Translations under genes and position numbers: made by a program | The notes under the pieces: generated by a model | The model's input: the letters and a program-made list of their open reading frames with translations, nothing else | What the model was told of the DNA's origin: nothing | Databases searched by the model: none | In this document: positions 1 through 6,697 of the stretch, piece by piece | Position numbering within the stretch: position 1 is the stretch's first letter | Layout: the number at the start of each line of letters is the position of its first letter | Assembly: GCA_030428025.1 (NCBI GenBank) | Contig: JAUIBJ010000047.1 | Span: 1-11,617 of the forward strand | Direction of reading: 5' to 3' | Source of the DNA: Alphaproteobacteria bacterium | GTDB taxonomy: Bacteria; Pseudomonadota; Alphaproteobacteria; Rhodobacterales; Rhodobacteraceae | Length of the DNA stretch: 11,617 bases

Positions 1-225
1 CTCGCGGATGAACGCCTTTTCCTCGACCAGCCAAGGGTGGGTGTCTTCCTGCCAGACGTCCATCGGACCGCCCATGACCCAAAGCGCGTCATAGCCGTCG
101 AGCGCCGGAAGCGCCTCGCCCTCGTTGAGATGCACGGGCTCCCAACTGTGGCCGTCCTCTTTGAGGAAATGCCGGAAGATGCCGGGATGTTCGACACGTT
201 CATGCTGCAGCACGAGAATATGCAT
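1..225 (-). CDS. Class I glutamine amidotransferase-like protein (N-terminal part, cut by window edge)
   Basis: The 75 visible residues are the start of a class I glutamine amidotransferase (GMP-synthase-like GATase domain), a cytosolic fold that releases ammonia from glutamine or has diverged to other hydrolytic roles. Seen: a Rossmann-like first strand (MHILVLQHE), then DALWVMGGPMDVW at residues 46-58, where the glycine pair forms the oxyanion region of this family, and a PWLVEEKAFI stretch typical of stand-alone GATase proteins annotated as 'type 1 glutamine amidotransferase'. The nucleophilic cysteine and the His-Glu pair would lie beyond the window, so catalytic competence cannot be judged. 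The ATG at 225 is preceded by AGGAGG with a 5-base spacer, which fixes the start. It lies downstream of dgkA on the same strand, 96 bases away, so the two may share a transcript. The substrate is unknown. Confidence 0.85.
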   Translation of the reverse strand, partial: MHILVLQHERVEHPGIFRHFLKEDGHSWEPVHLNEGEALPALDGYDALWVMGGPMDVWQEDTHPWLVEEKAFIRE

Positions 226-321
226 CAAGGCCTCCTGTCGGATTTGCCGCAGCCTAGGCCGAGCCCGCGGCGGAAGGCAAGAGAGCGGCGCAAACGCAGG
301 CATTGCTGCCGGAATCGCGCG

Positions 322-696
322 CTACCCGGACAGCTTGTCGAAAAGCGCCGCCAGCCACAGAAGGCCCGGCACGAAGGAGGTCATCAGAACTGCCAGCGAA
401 CCCAGATCCTTCGCGATGCGCGACAGTTCGTGCCGCTCGGGCCCGATCCGGTCGATCGTCGCCTCGATTGCGGTGTTCAGCACCTCGACTATGGCCACCA
501 ACAGCACCGACGCGATCAGCAGTGCCATGTGAAACGCGCTCTGCCCCAGCCAGAACGCCCCCGGCACCGAAAGTGCGAGGAGCGCGATTTCCATCCGAAA
601 AGCCTCTTCCTCGGCCCAGATGTCGCGGAACCCGCCCAGGGAATTGCGGAAGGCGGCGGCGAGGCGAGGCACGCCGCTCAGTTTCTTTTTCTCCAT
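322..696 (-). CDS. dgkA: Diacylglycerol kinase (small integral membrane type)
   Basis: The 124-residue protein phosphorylates diacylglycerol to phosphatidic acid in the inner membrane, recycling lipid left after head-group transfer to periplasmic glucans or LPS. Length and layout match E. coli DgkA (122 aa): a basic amphipathic N-terminus, then three membrane helices at about residues 36-50, 54-72 and 100-118. Conserved residues are in register with the E. coli enzyme: E30 and E36 in AEEEAFRME, E71, N74 and E78 in VEVLNTAIEATIDRIG (E71 matching the proposed catalytic base), and D97 in IAKDLGS. The reading frame is open back to 750, but the ATG at 696 has AGGA with a 7-base spacer and gives the family length, so I chose it. 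A plausible sigma-70 promoter lies at 732-760. It is transcribed divergently from the molybdenum hydroxylase operon. Confidence 0.93.
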   Translation of the reverse strand: MEKKKLSGVPRLAAAFRNSLGGFRDIWAEEEAFRMEIALLALSVPGAFWLGQSAFHMALLIASVLLVAIVEVLNTAIEATIDRIGPERHELSRIAKDLGSLAVLMTSFVPGLLWLAALFDKLSG

Positions 697-731
697 AAGG
701 CGATCCTGCTCTGCCTCTCGATGTCGGGCGT

Positions 732-760
732 AGTCTAGCCTTGGGCGCAAAGCGTGTCGA
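732..760 (-). promoter_or_regulatory. Candidate sigma-70 promoter for dgkA
   Basis: Read on the minus strand, TCGACA (755-760) is followed by exactly 17 bases and TAGACT (732-737). This matches 5 of 6 and 4 of 6 consensus positions. The predicted transcript start, near 725, leaves a leader of about 30 bases before the dgkA ATG at 696. Assigned by eye only. Confidence 0.5.
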
Positions 761-775
761 CCGGAGGACGGCGGG

Positions 776-791
776 CACGGCAGATGCCGTG
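776..791. promoter_or_regulatory. Perfect 16-bp palindrome, candidate operator
   Basis: CACGGCA-GA-TGCCGTG is a perfect 7-bp inverted repeat with a 2-base centre. It lies in the divergent region between dgkA and the hydroxylase operon, directly against a TTGACA hexamer (792-797) and 15 bases upstream of the dgkA -35 candidate. Size and position suit a dimeric repressor or activator of the operon (LacI, GntR and TetR families use sites of this shape). No regulator gene lies in the window, so the cognate protein is unknown. Confidence 0.45.
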
Positions 792-821
792 TTGACAGTC
801 GCGCGCCACCTGCCGCACCAT
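792..821 (+). promoter_or_regulatory. Possible promoter of the hydroxylase operon (-35 clear, -10 weak)
   Basis: A perfect TTGACA (792-797) precedes the operon, but the best -10 at 16 to 18 bases spacing is only CACCAT (816-821), matching 3 of 6. A weak core promoter of this kind often depends on an activator, which would fit the adjoining palindrome. The leader would be about 40 bases and contains a small GCCGG/CCGGC hairpin (828-842). Confidence 0.3.
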
Positions 822-865
822 TCCGTCGCCGGATGCGCCGGCCAGATTGTGACAGGGAGAAAAAC

Positions 866-1717
866 GTGGCCGCCTATTCCCGGCCCGATACGCTACAGGC
901 GGCGCTGGACGTACTGGCGGAAGCGCCGGTGACGGTGGCGGCGGGCTGTACAGATCTGTTTCCCGCAACGCAGGCCCGTGCGCTGACAGGGCCGGTTCTG
1001 GACATCACCGGCATCGACGAACTGCGCGGCATCGTGCGGGAGGAGAACGGTTTTCGCATCGGCGCCACGACCAGCTGGAGCGACGTGATCCGAGCCGATC
1101 TGCCGCCGGCTTTCGACATGTTGAAAGAAGCCGCCCGCGAGGTGGGGTCGATCCAGATCCAGAACGCCGGCACCGTCGCCGGCAATATCTGCAACGCCTC
1201 GCCCGCCGCCGATGGCGTGCCCTGCCTGCTGGCTTTGGGGGCGGAGGTGGAGCTTGCCTCGGTACGGGGGCGGCGCCGGATGGCTCTGGGTGAGTTCATC
1301 ACCGGCCCGCGGCGGACCGCGTTGGAGAAGGGCGAGATGGTGGCGGCGCTGCATGTCCCGGAGGGGGCGGCCGCCGGCCGCTCGCGTTTCCTGAAGCTTG
1401 GGGCGCGGCGGCATCTGGTGATCTCCATCGCCATGGTGGCGGTGCGTCTTGTGGTGGAAAGGGGCCGTGTGCAACAGGCGGTACTGGCCGTGGGGGCCTG
1501 CAGCGGGGTGGCAACACGCCTTCCCGACCTCGAGGCGGCGCTGGTGGGGCGACGTGCCTCCGGGCTGTCCATCCAAGCGGCCGATGCCATGGTGGCCGCG
1601 GCGCTGTCGCCCATCGACGATATTCGCGCCGATGCCGCCTACCGCGTGCAGGCGGCGACCGAACTTCTGCGCCGCGCGATGAACGATCTGACGGCGCCCT
1701 CGGAGACTGCGGCATGA
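866..1717 (+). CDS. Molybdenum hydroxylase (xanthine dehydrogenase family), FAD-binding subunit
   Basis: The 283-residue medium subunit of a three-domain molybdenum hydroxylase passes electrons from the [2Fe-2S] clusters to FAD and on to an acceptor. Seen: the N-terminal pyrophosphate loop AAGCTDLFP (residues 25-33; family consensus AGGTDL), IGATTSWSDV as in CoxM/XDH FAD domains, the second FAD motif NAGTVAGNICNASPAADGVP (100-119), and a C-terminal CoxM-type FAD-domain tail. Length fits stand-alone CoxM-like subunits (about 280-290 aa), and the [4Fe-4S] loop of 4-hydroxybenzoyl-CoA reductase is absent. Start: GTG at 866 with AGGGAG five bases upstream. An in-frame ATG at 833 has no good ribosome site and adds residues with no family match. 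Its stop overlaps the next start (ATGA at 1714-1717). It is the first gene of the operon. The exact electron acceptor (NAD, quinone or ferredoxin) cannot be read from the sequence. Confidence 0.9.
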   Translation: MAAYSRPDTLQAALDVLAEAPVTVAAGCTDLFPATQARALTGPVLDITGIDELRGIVREENGFRIGATTSWSDVIRADLPPAFDMLKEAAREVGSIQIQNAGTVAGNICNASPAADGVPCLLALGAEVELASVRGRRRMALGEFITGPRRTALEKGEMVAALHVPEGAAAGRSRFLKLGARRHLVISIAMVAVRLVVERGRVQQAVLAVGACSGVATRLPDLEAALVGRRASGLSIQAADAMVAAALSPIDDIRADAAYRVQAATELLRRAMNDLTAPSETAA

Positions 1718-4401
1718 ACCGGACACTGGACATGGTGGACCTTACGGTCAACGGCCAAAAGGTGAAGCTGCCGGCCGATCCGGCACGGCGTCTGTCGGAG
1801 GTACTGCGCGAAGGCCTGGGTCTGCGCGGCACCAAGGTGGGTTGTGACGCGGGCGATTGCGGGGCGTGCACGGTGCTGCTTGACGGCGCGCCGGTCTGTG
1901 CCTGTCTCACACCGCTGGCTCAGGCAGTGGGCCGCGAGGTGGCCACCGTCGAAGGGCTGGAGGTGGACCGCCTGCAACAGGCCTTCCTGCGCCACGGGGC
2001 GGCGCAATGCGGCATCTGCACGCCGGGCATGTTGATGGCCGGCACCGCGTTTCTGCGCGACAACCCCGCGCCCTCCCGCGCCGAAGTGGAGGAGGCGTTG
2101 GGTGGCGTGCTCTGCCGCTGCACCGGTTATGCCAAGATCATCGATGCGATGCTGGACGCCGCCCCGGACGGACCCGCGCCCCTGCCGGAGGCGGGGCATG
2201 CGGTCGGTGCCCGGGTCGAGCGGCTGGATGGCAGCCTGAAAGTGAGGGGCACCGAGATCTACGGTGCCGATGCCTGCCCCGAGGGCGCGCTTCTGGTGCG
2301 GGCTGTGCGGGCGCCATACGCCCCCGCATTGTTTGAGTTCGGCGATCTGGAGGCTTGGGCGGCCAGACATGGCGTGCAGGTCTTCACCGCCGCCGACATT
2401 CCCGGTGCCAACGTCTTCGGCACGATCCCGCCCTTCGCCGATCAGCCGGCGCTGGCCGAGACCCGCGCCCGCCTGCGCGGCGAGGCGGTGGCGCTGGTGG
2501 CAGGCGAGGCCGGCACGGTCGAGGGGCTGGACCTTGCATGCTTTCCGGTAACGTGGGCCAAGGCAGACCCCTCGGCGCCGGTGCATGAGACCCGCCCCGA
2601 CAACCTGCTGGTGGCCGGAATCGTACGCCGGGGCGATGCGGAGGCTGCCATTGCAGCGGCGGCCCATGTCGCCGAGGCGCGCATCGAAACCCCCTATATC
2701 GAGCACGCCTATATCGAGCCCGAGGCCGGCCTGGCCTGGATGGAGGGCGACACGCTGGTCATTCAGGCCTGCACCCAGGCCCCGGTGATGGACCGCGACG
2801 ACACCGCCCGCATTCTGGGGCTCGAGCCGGGGAAGGTACGTATCGTGCCTTCGGCGGCGGGCGGCGGGTTCGGGTCCAAGCTGGACCTGTCGCTGCAGCC
2901 GTTCATCGGCCTCGTGGCGCTGAAGACGCGGCGGCCGGCGCGGATGATCTATTCGCGCGGCGAATCGATGAGTTCGACCACCAAGCGGCACCCGGCGAAG
3001 ATGACCGGCCGAGCCGGGGTGGATTCGGAGGGTCGGCTGACCGGCTTCATCTTCGACGGAGATTTCAACACCGGCGCCTATGCCAGTTGGGGCCCCACCG
3101 TGGCGGGGCGCGTGCCGGTGCATGCCTCGGGCCCTTACTATACGCCTGCGTATGCCGCCGAAGCCCGCGCGATCCACAGTTATCAACCCATCTCCGGCGC
3201 CTTCCGCGGCTTCGGCGTACCGCAGGCCGCGATCCTTCAGGAGGCGCTCTTCGACGATCTGGCGGAAAAGGCGGGGCTCGACCGCCTGGCCTTCCGACGG
3301 CTCAACGCCTTGCAGGACGGCCAGCCCACGGTTTGCGGGCAGGTGTTGCAGGGCGTGGGCATCACCGCCTGTCTCGACGCGCTGAAGGAACCCTGGACGG
3401 CAGCGCTCGACCGCGCGGAGAAGGCGAACGCCAAGGGTGGTGCGCTGCGCCACGGGGTCGGCATCGCCTCCTGCTGGTATGGCTGCGGCAATACCGGCCT
3501 GCCCAACCCCTCGACCATCCGGGTGGGGATCACCGCCGATGGTCGGCTCTGCCTGCATCAGGGAGCCACGGATATCGGCCAGGGCGCCAACACCGTCATC
3601 ACCCAGATCTGCGCCGATGCGTTGGGCTTGGCCGTCGGCCAGTTCCACCTGATTGGCCCCGATACTGGCGTCACTCCCGATTGCGGGAAGACCTCCGCCT
3701 CGCGCCAAACCTATGTGACCGGCAAAGCCGCACTTCTAGCAGGCCGGGCCCTGCGGGCGCGCATTCTGGGTTTGGGCAACATGGGGGAAGATGCACGGAT
3801 CTCCCTTTCGGAAAAAACTCTTACACTGACGGACGGGCATGGCGAACGGCGCATTGCGCTGGCCGATCTTGCGCCCGACGAAAACGGCTATGTGCTGGCT
3901 GCTGAAGAAACCTACGATCCGCCCACAGTACCGCTCGACGAAAACGGTCAAGGCAGCCCCTATGCCGTCTACGGCTTCGGCGCGCAGATCGCAGAGGTGG
4001 CGGTGGATTTACGGCTTGGCACCGTCAAGGTCACCCGCATCACCGCCGCACATGACCTCGGCCGAGTGATCAATCCACTGCTCGCCGAGGGCCAGGTGGA
4101 AGGCGGCATCGCGCAGGGTCTGGGCATGGCGCTGATGGAAGAATACATCCCCGGCCGGACCGAGAACCTGCATGACTATCTGATCCCCACCACCGGCGAC
4201 ATGCCCAAGATCGAGACGATCTTTGTCGAAATGCCCGATCCGGAAGGTCCGTTGGGTGCGAAGGGGTTGGGCGAGCATGTGCTCATTCCCACCGCCCCCG
4301 CGATCCTCAACGCCATCCGCCACGCCACCGGGGCGAAGATCACGAAACTCCCCGCCCTGCCGCACCGGGTGCTGGCGGCCATTCGCGAGGCCGATACATG
4401 A
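1714..4401 (+). CDS. Molybdenum hydroxylase, fused [2Fe-2S] and molybdopterin-binding subunit
   Basis: The 895-residue protein joins the small and large subunits of a xanthine dehydrogenase/aldehyde oxidase-type enzyme, as in Desulfovibrio gigas aldehyde oxidoreductase (Mop, about 907 aa). Residues 1-75 are a plant-type ferredoxin with C44, C49, C52 and C64; residues 76-150 are the helical second cluster domain with C99, C102, C134 and C136. From about 165 the molybdopterin domains follow: GGGFGSK (383-389), AFRGFGVPQ (496-504), DIGQG (620-624), and GAKGLGE ending in E854, the expected catalytic glutamate. All cofactor ligands appear intact. The reaction is hydroxylation of a C-H next to nitrogen or of an aldehyde, with oxygen from water; the substrate cannot be deduced. 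FAD comes from the preceding subunit, so the physical enzyme is probably a heterodimer of the two. ATG at 1714 has GGAG at 8 bases; M7 (1732) is an alternative. It overlaps both neighbours by 4 bases. XDH-family cofactor maturation genes (xdhC, mocA) are not in the window. Confidence 0.93.
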   Translation: MNRTLDMVDLTVNGQKVKLPADPARRLSEVLREGLGLRGTKVGCDAGDCGACTVLLDGAPVCACLTPLAQAVGREVATVEGLEVDRLQQAFLRHGAAQCGICTPGMLMAGTAFLRDNPAPSRAEVEEALGGVLCRCTGYAKIIDAMLDAAPDGPAPLPEAGHAVGARVERLDGSLKVRGTEIYGADACPEGALLVRAVRAPYAPALFEFGDLEAWAARHGVQVFTAADIPGANVFGTIPPFADQPALAETRARLRGEAVALVAGEAGTVEGLDLACFPVTWAKADPSAPVHETRPDNLLVAGIVRRGDAEAAIAAAAHVAEARIETPYIEHAYIEPEAGLAWMEGDTLVIQACTQAPVMDRDDTARILGLEPGKVRIVPSAAGGGFGSKLDLSLQPFIGLVALKTRRPARMIYSRGESMSSTTKRHPAKMTGRAGVDSEGRLTGFIFDGDFNTGAYASWGPTVAGRVPVHASGPYYTPAYAAEARAIHSYQPISGAFRGFGVPQAAILQEALFDDLAEKAGLDRLAFRRLNALQDGQPTVCGQVLQGVGITACLDALKEPWTAALDRAEKANAKGGALRHGVGIASCWYGCGNTGLPNPSTIRVGITADGRLCLHQGATDIGQGANTVITQICADALGLAVGQFHLIGPDTGVTPDCGKTSASRQTYVTGKAALLAGRALRARILGLGNMGEDARISLSEKTLTLTDGHGERRIALADLAPDENGYVLAAEETYDPPTVPLDENGQGSPYAVYGFGAQIAEVAVDLRLGTVKVTRITAAHDLGRVINPLLAEGQVEGGIAQGLGMALMEEYIPGRTENLHDYLIPTTGDMPKIETIFVEMPDPEGPLGAKGLGEHVLIPTAPAILNAIRHATGAKITKLPALPHRVLAAIREADT

Positions 4402-5855
4402 TCGAAAAGCGCCGGCAGAGAGAAGAGAAGGTCCGCTGCGATGCCTGCCCGGTGATGTGCTACATTGCCGATGGCAAGGTCGGTGCCTGCGACCGTTACG
4501 CCAACGAGGGTGGCCGCATCGTCCGCTGCGACCCGCTGACCATACTGCACCGCAGGGTCGAGGCGGGCGGCGAAATCCGCCCCTTCCTCGCCTCGGAATG
4601 GGACGGGCAGATGCTGGGCGGCGACGATGTCTTCGTCTCCGGCGTGGGCTCGGGCACCACTTATCCCGACTACAAGCCCGCCCCCTTCATCGTCAGCCGC
4701 GAGGTGGAGGGTGCGGATTTCATCACCGTGGTGACCGAGGCAATCTTTTCCTATTGCGGCGTCAAGGTGAAGATCGACACAGACAGGCATCTGGGTCACG
4801 AGGCCGCGATCGTGCGGGCCGAGGGCGAGGCCATCGGCCACGTCACCACCTCCGAATACGGCTCGCAGATGCTGTCGCTGGGGGGCGTCGAGCATCTGAC
4901 CGGCGGCAGCAAGGCGGAAGGCCGCGCCACCTGCGACGCGCTTCTGCGCCTGTGCAACCGCGAGGCGGTGGAGCTGACAATCGACGACGGCGCCACCGTG
5001 GTGGTCGAGGCGGGCAAGCCGCCTGTCGTCGACGGGCATTGCGAGGAGCGGATGCGGGTGGGCTGCGGTTCGGCCGCCATCGGCATGTTCGCCGCCCAAT
5101 GGCACGGGCTGGTCGACGAGGTGGTGGTGGTCGACGACCATATCACCGGCGTGGTCAGTGAACATCAGGCAGGCAAGGTGCTGGGCTGGCCCGATACCGG
5201 CATCAGGATCAAGGGGCGCCGCTCGACCCCCGGCCGCTATTTCCAGGTGGCCCAGCCGGGCCGTGGCTGGGGCGGGACGGATATCGAGGACCCGCTGACC
5301 ATCCTCAACCCGTGGCTGGAGAAGAAGGGGGCGCGGCCCGGCCTGACGCTGTTGATGGTCTCCACCACGGGTGAGCAATATGCCTATTACGTGCTGGATG
5401 ACGACCTTGTGCCGCAGAAGGCGCCCTTGCCCGATACGCTCAAGCCCTCGGTCGACCTGATCGCCGAGAACTGCGAGCCGGCGCTCTGCATGGTGATGTT
5501 CCAGGCCGGGGCGGGCGGCTCGCTCCGCTCGGGCGTGACGAAGAACCCGGTGCAGCTTACCCGGTCGGTACAGGCGCTGAAGACCCATGTCACCTGCGGC
5601 GGCGCGCCCACCTATGTCTGGCCCGGCGGCGGCATCACCCTGATGGTGGATGTCACGCGACTGCCCGAGGGTTCCTTCGGCTATGTCCCGACCCCGGCGC
5701 TGGTCGCACCTTTGGAATTCACGCTGGAGCGAGAGCATTACCGTGCCCTGGGCGGGCATGACGCGCAGGTGCGCACGGTGGCGGATGTTCTGGCGACGGG
5801 CGGTGAATACGGCGCCGCGTTCCGCGCGGTGAGCGATACGCGGGGCAAGACCTGA
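4398..5855 (+). CDS. 6-hydroxynicotinate reductase-like iron-sulfur protein
   Basis: This 485-residue protein resembles the family annotated as 6-hydroxynicotinate reductase (Hnr, EC 1.3.7.1), which in Eubacterium barkeri reduces 6-hydroxynicotinate to 1,4,5,6-tetrahydro-6-oxonicotinate with ferredoxin. Seen: an N-terminal cysteine cluster C14-x2-C17-x3-C21-x9-C31 (RCDACPVMC onward), suited to an Fe-S centre; a small-residue motif SGVGSGTTYPDY at 81-92; a glycine-rich stretch GCGSAAIGMF followed by VDEVVVVDDHITGVVSEHQAG, perhaps a nucleotide-binding core; and WPGGGITLMVDV near the C-terminus. There is no signal peptide or membrane helix, so it is cytosolic. It starts at an ATGA overlap with the hydroxylase (GAGG 7 bases upstream), so hydroxylase product to reductase is the natural order. 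Family name is from memory of annotations, and true substrate may differ from hydroxynicotinate. Confidence 0.72.
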   Translation: MIEKRRQREEKVRCDACPVMCYIADGKVGACDRYANEGGRIVRCDPLTILHRRVEAGGEIRPFLASEWDGQMLGGDDVFVSGVGSGTTYPDYKPAPFIVSREVEGADFITVVTEAIFSYCGVKVKIDTDRHLGHEAAIVRAEGEAIGHVTTSEYGSQMLSLGGVEHLTGGSKAEGRATCDALLRLCNREAVELTIDDGATVVVEAGKPPVVDGHCEERMRVGCGSAAIGMFAAQWHGLVDEVVVVDDHITGVVSEHQAGKVLGWPDTGIRIKGRRSTPGRYFQVAQPGRGWGGTDIEDPLTILNPWLEKKGARPGLTLLMVSTTGEQYAYYVLDDDLVPQKAPLPDTLKPSVDLIAENCEPALCMVMFQAGAGGSLRSGVTKNPVQLTRSVQALKTHVTCGGAPTYVWPGGGITLMVDVTRLPEGSFGYVPTPALVAPLEFTLEREHYRALGGHDAQVRTVADVLATGGEYGAAFRAVSDTRGKT

Positions 5856-6697
5856 TGCAGGGGGCACAGGCCAGCTGGCTGCCGGACGGGCGGCGGCTGC
5901 ATCTGCATCATGGGCCCATCGACATGATCGTCGATGTCACCGGGCCCGGGCGCGACGCCGCGCTGCGCCGGGCGGCGGCGCGGTTCGAGACGCTGCTGGA
6001 GGAACTGGCGGCCGAGCTTCCCCGCCTGCGCGCCGGGACCGGGCCGATGCCGAACGGGGAAACCGCGCGGCTGATGGTGCAGGCAGTCGCGCGCTTCGCG
6101 CCGATCTTTGTCACACCCATGGCTGCCGTGGCCGGTGCCGGGGCGGAAACCATACTCGCGGCCATCTGCGACGGGACGGGTGTGGAGAAGGCCTATGTCA
6201 ACAATGGAGGCGACGTGGCCTTTCATCTGGCGGATGGCCAGCAGATGCAGGCCGCCATCGCCTCTGCCGCAGGCGGAACAATTCGTATCCGTACGGATCA
6301 GCCCGTGCGCGGCATCGCCACCTCCGGCCGGGGCGGGCGCAGCCAGTCGCTGGGAATTGCCGACAGTGTTACCGTACTGGCCCGATCCGCCGCACTGGCC
6401 GATGCCGCGGCCACGCTGATCGCCAACGCAGTCGACCTGCCCAATCACCCGGCCGTCGCCCGCGCGCCTGCCCGCGATCTCTCCCCCAACAGCGATCTGG
6501 GCGACCGGCTGGTGACCACCGGGCTTGGCCCGCTCACCGAACGCGAAGTCGCCACAGCTCTGGCCGCCGGGGCGTCAAGGGCCGAAACCTTCCGCGCGCG
6601 CGGCCTGATCGAAACCGCGCTGCTGACGCTCAACGGCAAGACGCGCGACGTCGGCCGGAATATTCTGACCCAAAAGAAAGACCCTGAACATGCCTGA
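5855..6697 (+). CDS. UPF0280 family protein (ApbE-like fold)
   Basis: This 280-residue protein belongs to UPF0280, a family with no assigned function placed in the ApbE-like structural superfamily of flavin transferases. Seen: FVTPMAAVAGAGAETI (85-100), VNNGGDVAFHL (115-125), which lines up with the ApbE strand bearing LGG(E/D), and a long conserved block at 153-193 in which GIATSGRGGRS is followed by SVTVLARSAALADAAATLI, like the ApbE 'VTV-AD-T' region. The typical ApbE HI-DP-TG signature is replaced by GRGGRSQSLG, so substrate or reaction may differ. No lipobox or signal peptide: it is cytosolic, unlike most ApbE. Its start lies one base inside the preceding stop (TGATG), so translation is coupled to the reductase gene. 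I infer a role in handling or attaching flavin to a partner in this operon, most simply the reductase. That function is untested. Confidence 0.85.
   Translation: MQGAQASWLPDGRRLHLHHGPIDMIVDVTGPGRDAALRRAAARFETLLEELAAELPRLRAGTGPMPNGETARLMVQAVARFAPIFVTPMAAVAGAGAETILAAICDGTGVEKAYVNNGGDVAFHLADGQQMQAAIASAAGGTIRIRTDQPVRGIATSGRGGRSQSLGIADSVTVLARSAALADAAATLIANAVDLPNHPAVARAPARDLSPNSDLGDRLVTTGLGPLTEREVATALAAGASRAETFRARGLIETALLTLNGKTRDVGRNILTQKKDPEHA

Noticed and set aside
37..738. Plus-strand 233-residue frame at the left edge
   Set aside because: It is antisense to the amidotransferase and dgkA, both with clear motifs and ribosome sites.
697..750. Longer dgkA start at 750
   Set aside because: It would place the start upstream of the predicted transcript start (about 725) and add 18 residues absent from the family.
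833..865. ATG at 833 as the start of the FAD subunit
   Set aside because: It adds 11 residues unlike the family, lies inside a GCCGG/CCGGC hairpin and has no SD, whereas GTG 866 has AGGGAG at 5 bases.
1639..3708. A 689-residue open frame on the minus strand, and similar ones at 4176-5867 and 7681-9219
   Set aside because: Each lies opposite a well-recognised gene, has low-complexity Arg/Gly/His-rich content with no family match, and is the expected mirror of strong G/C third-position bias.
3781..3960. Locally lower GC inside the molybdenum subunit (about residues 690-750), possible recombination patch
   Set aside because: It is short, keeps the frame and lies in a variable-looking linker; relaxed constraint explains it as well.
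1714..4401. Selenium-dependent xanthine dehydrogenase
   Set aside because: Some similar fused enzymes are labelled this way, but nothing in the window (no sel genes, no labile-selenium maturation proteins) supports it.
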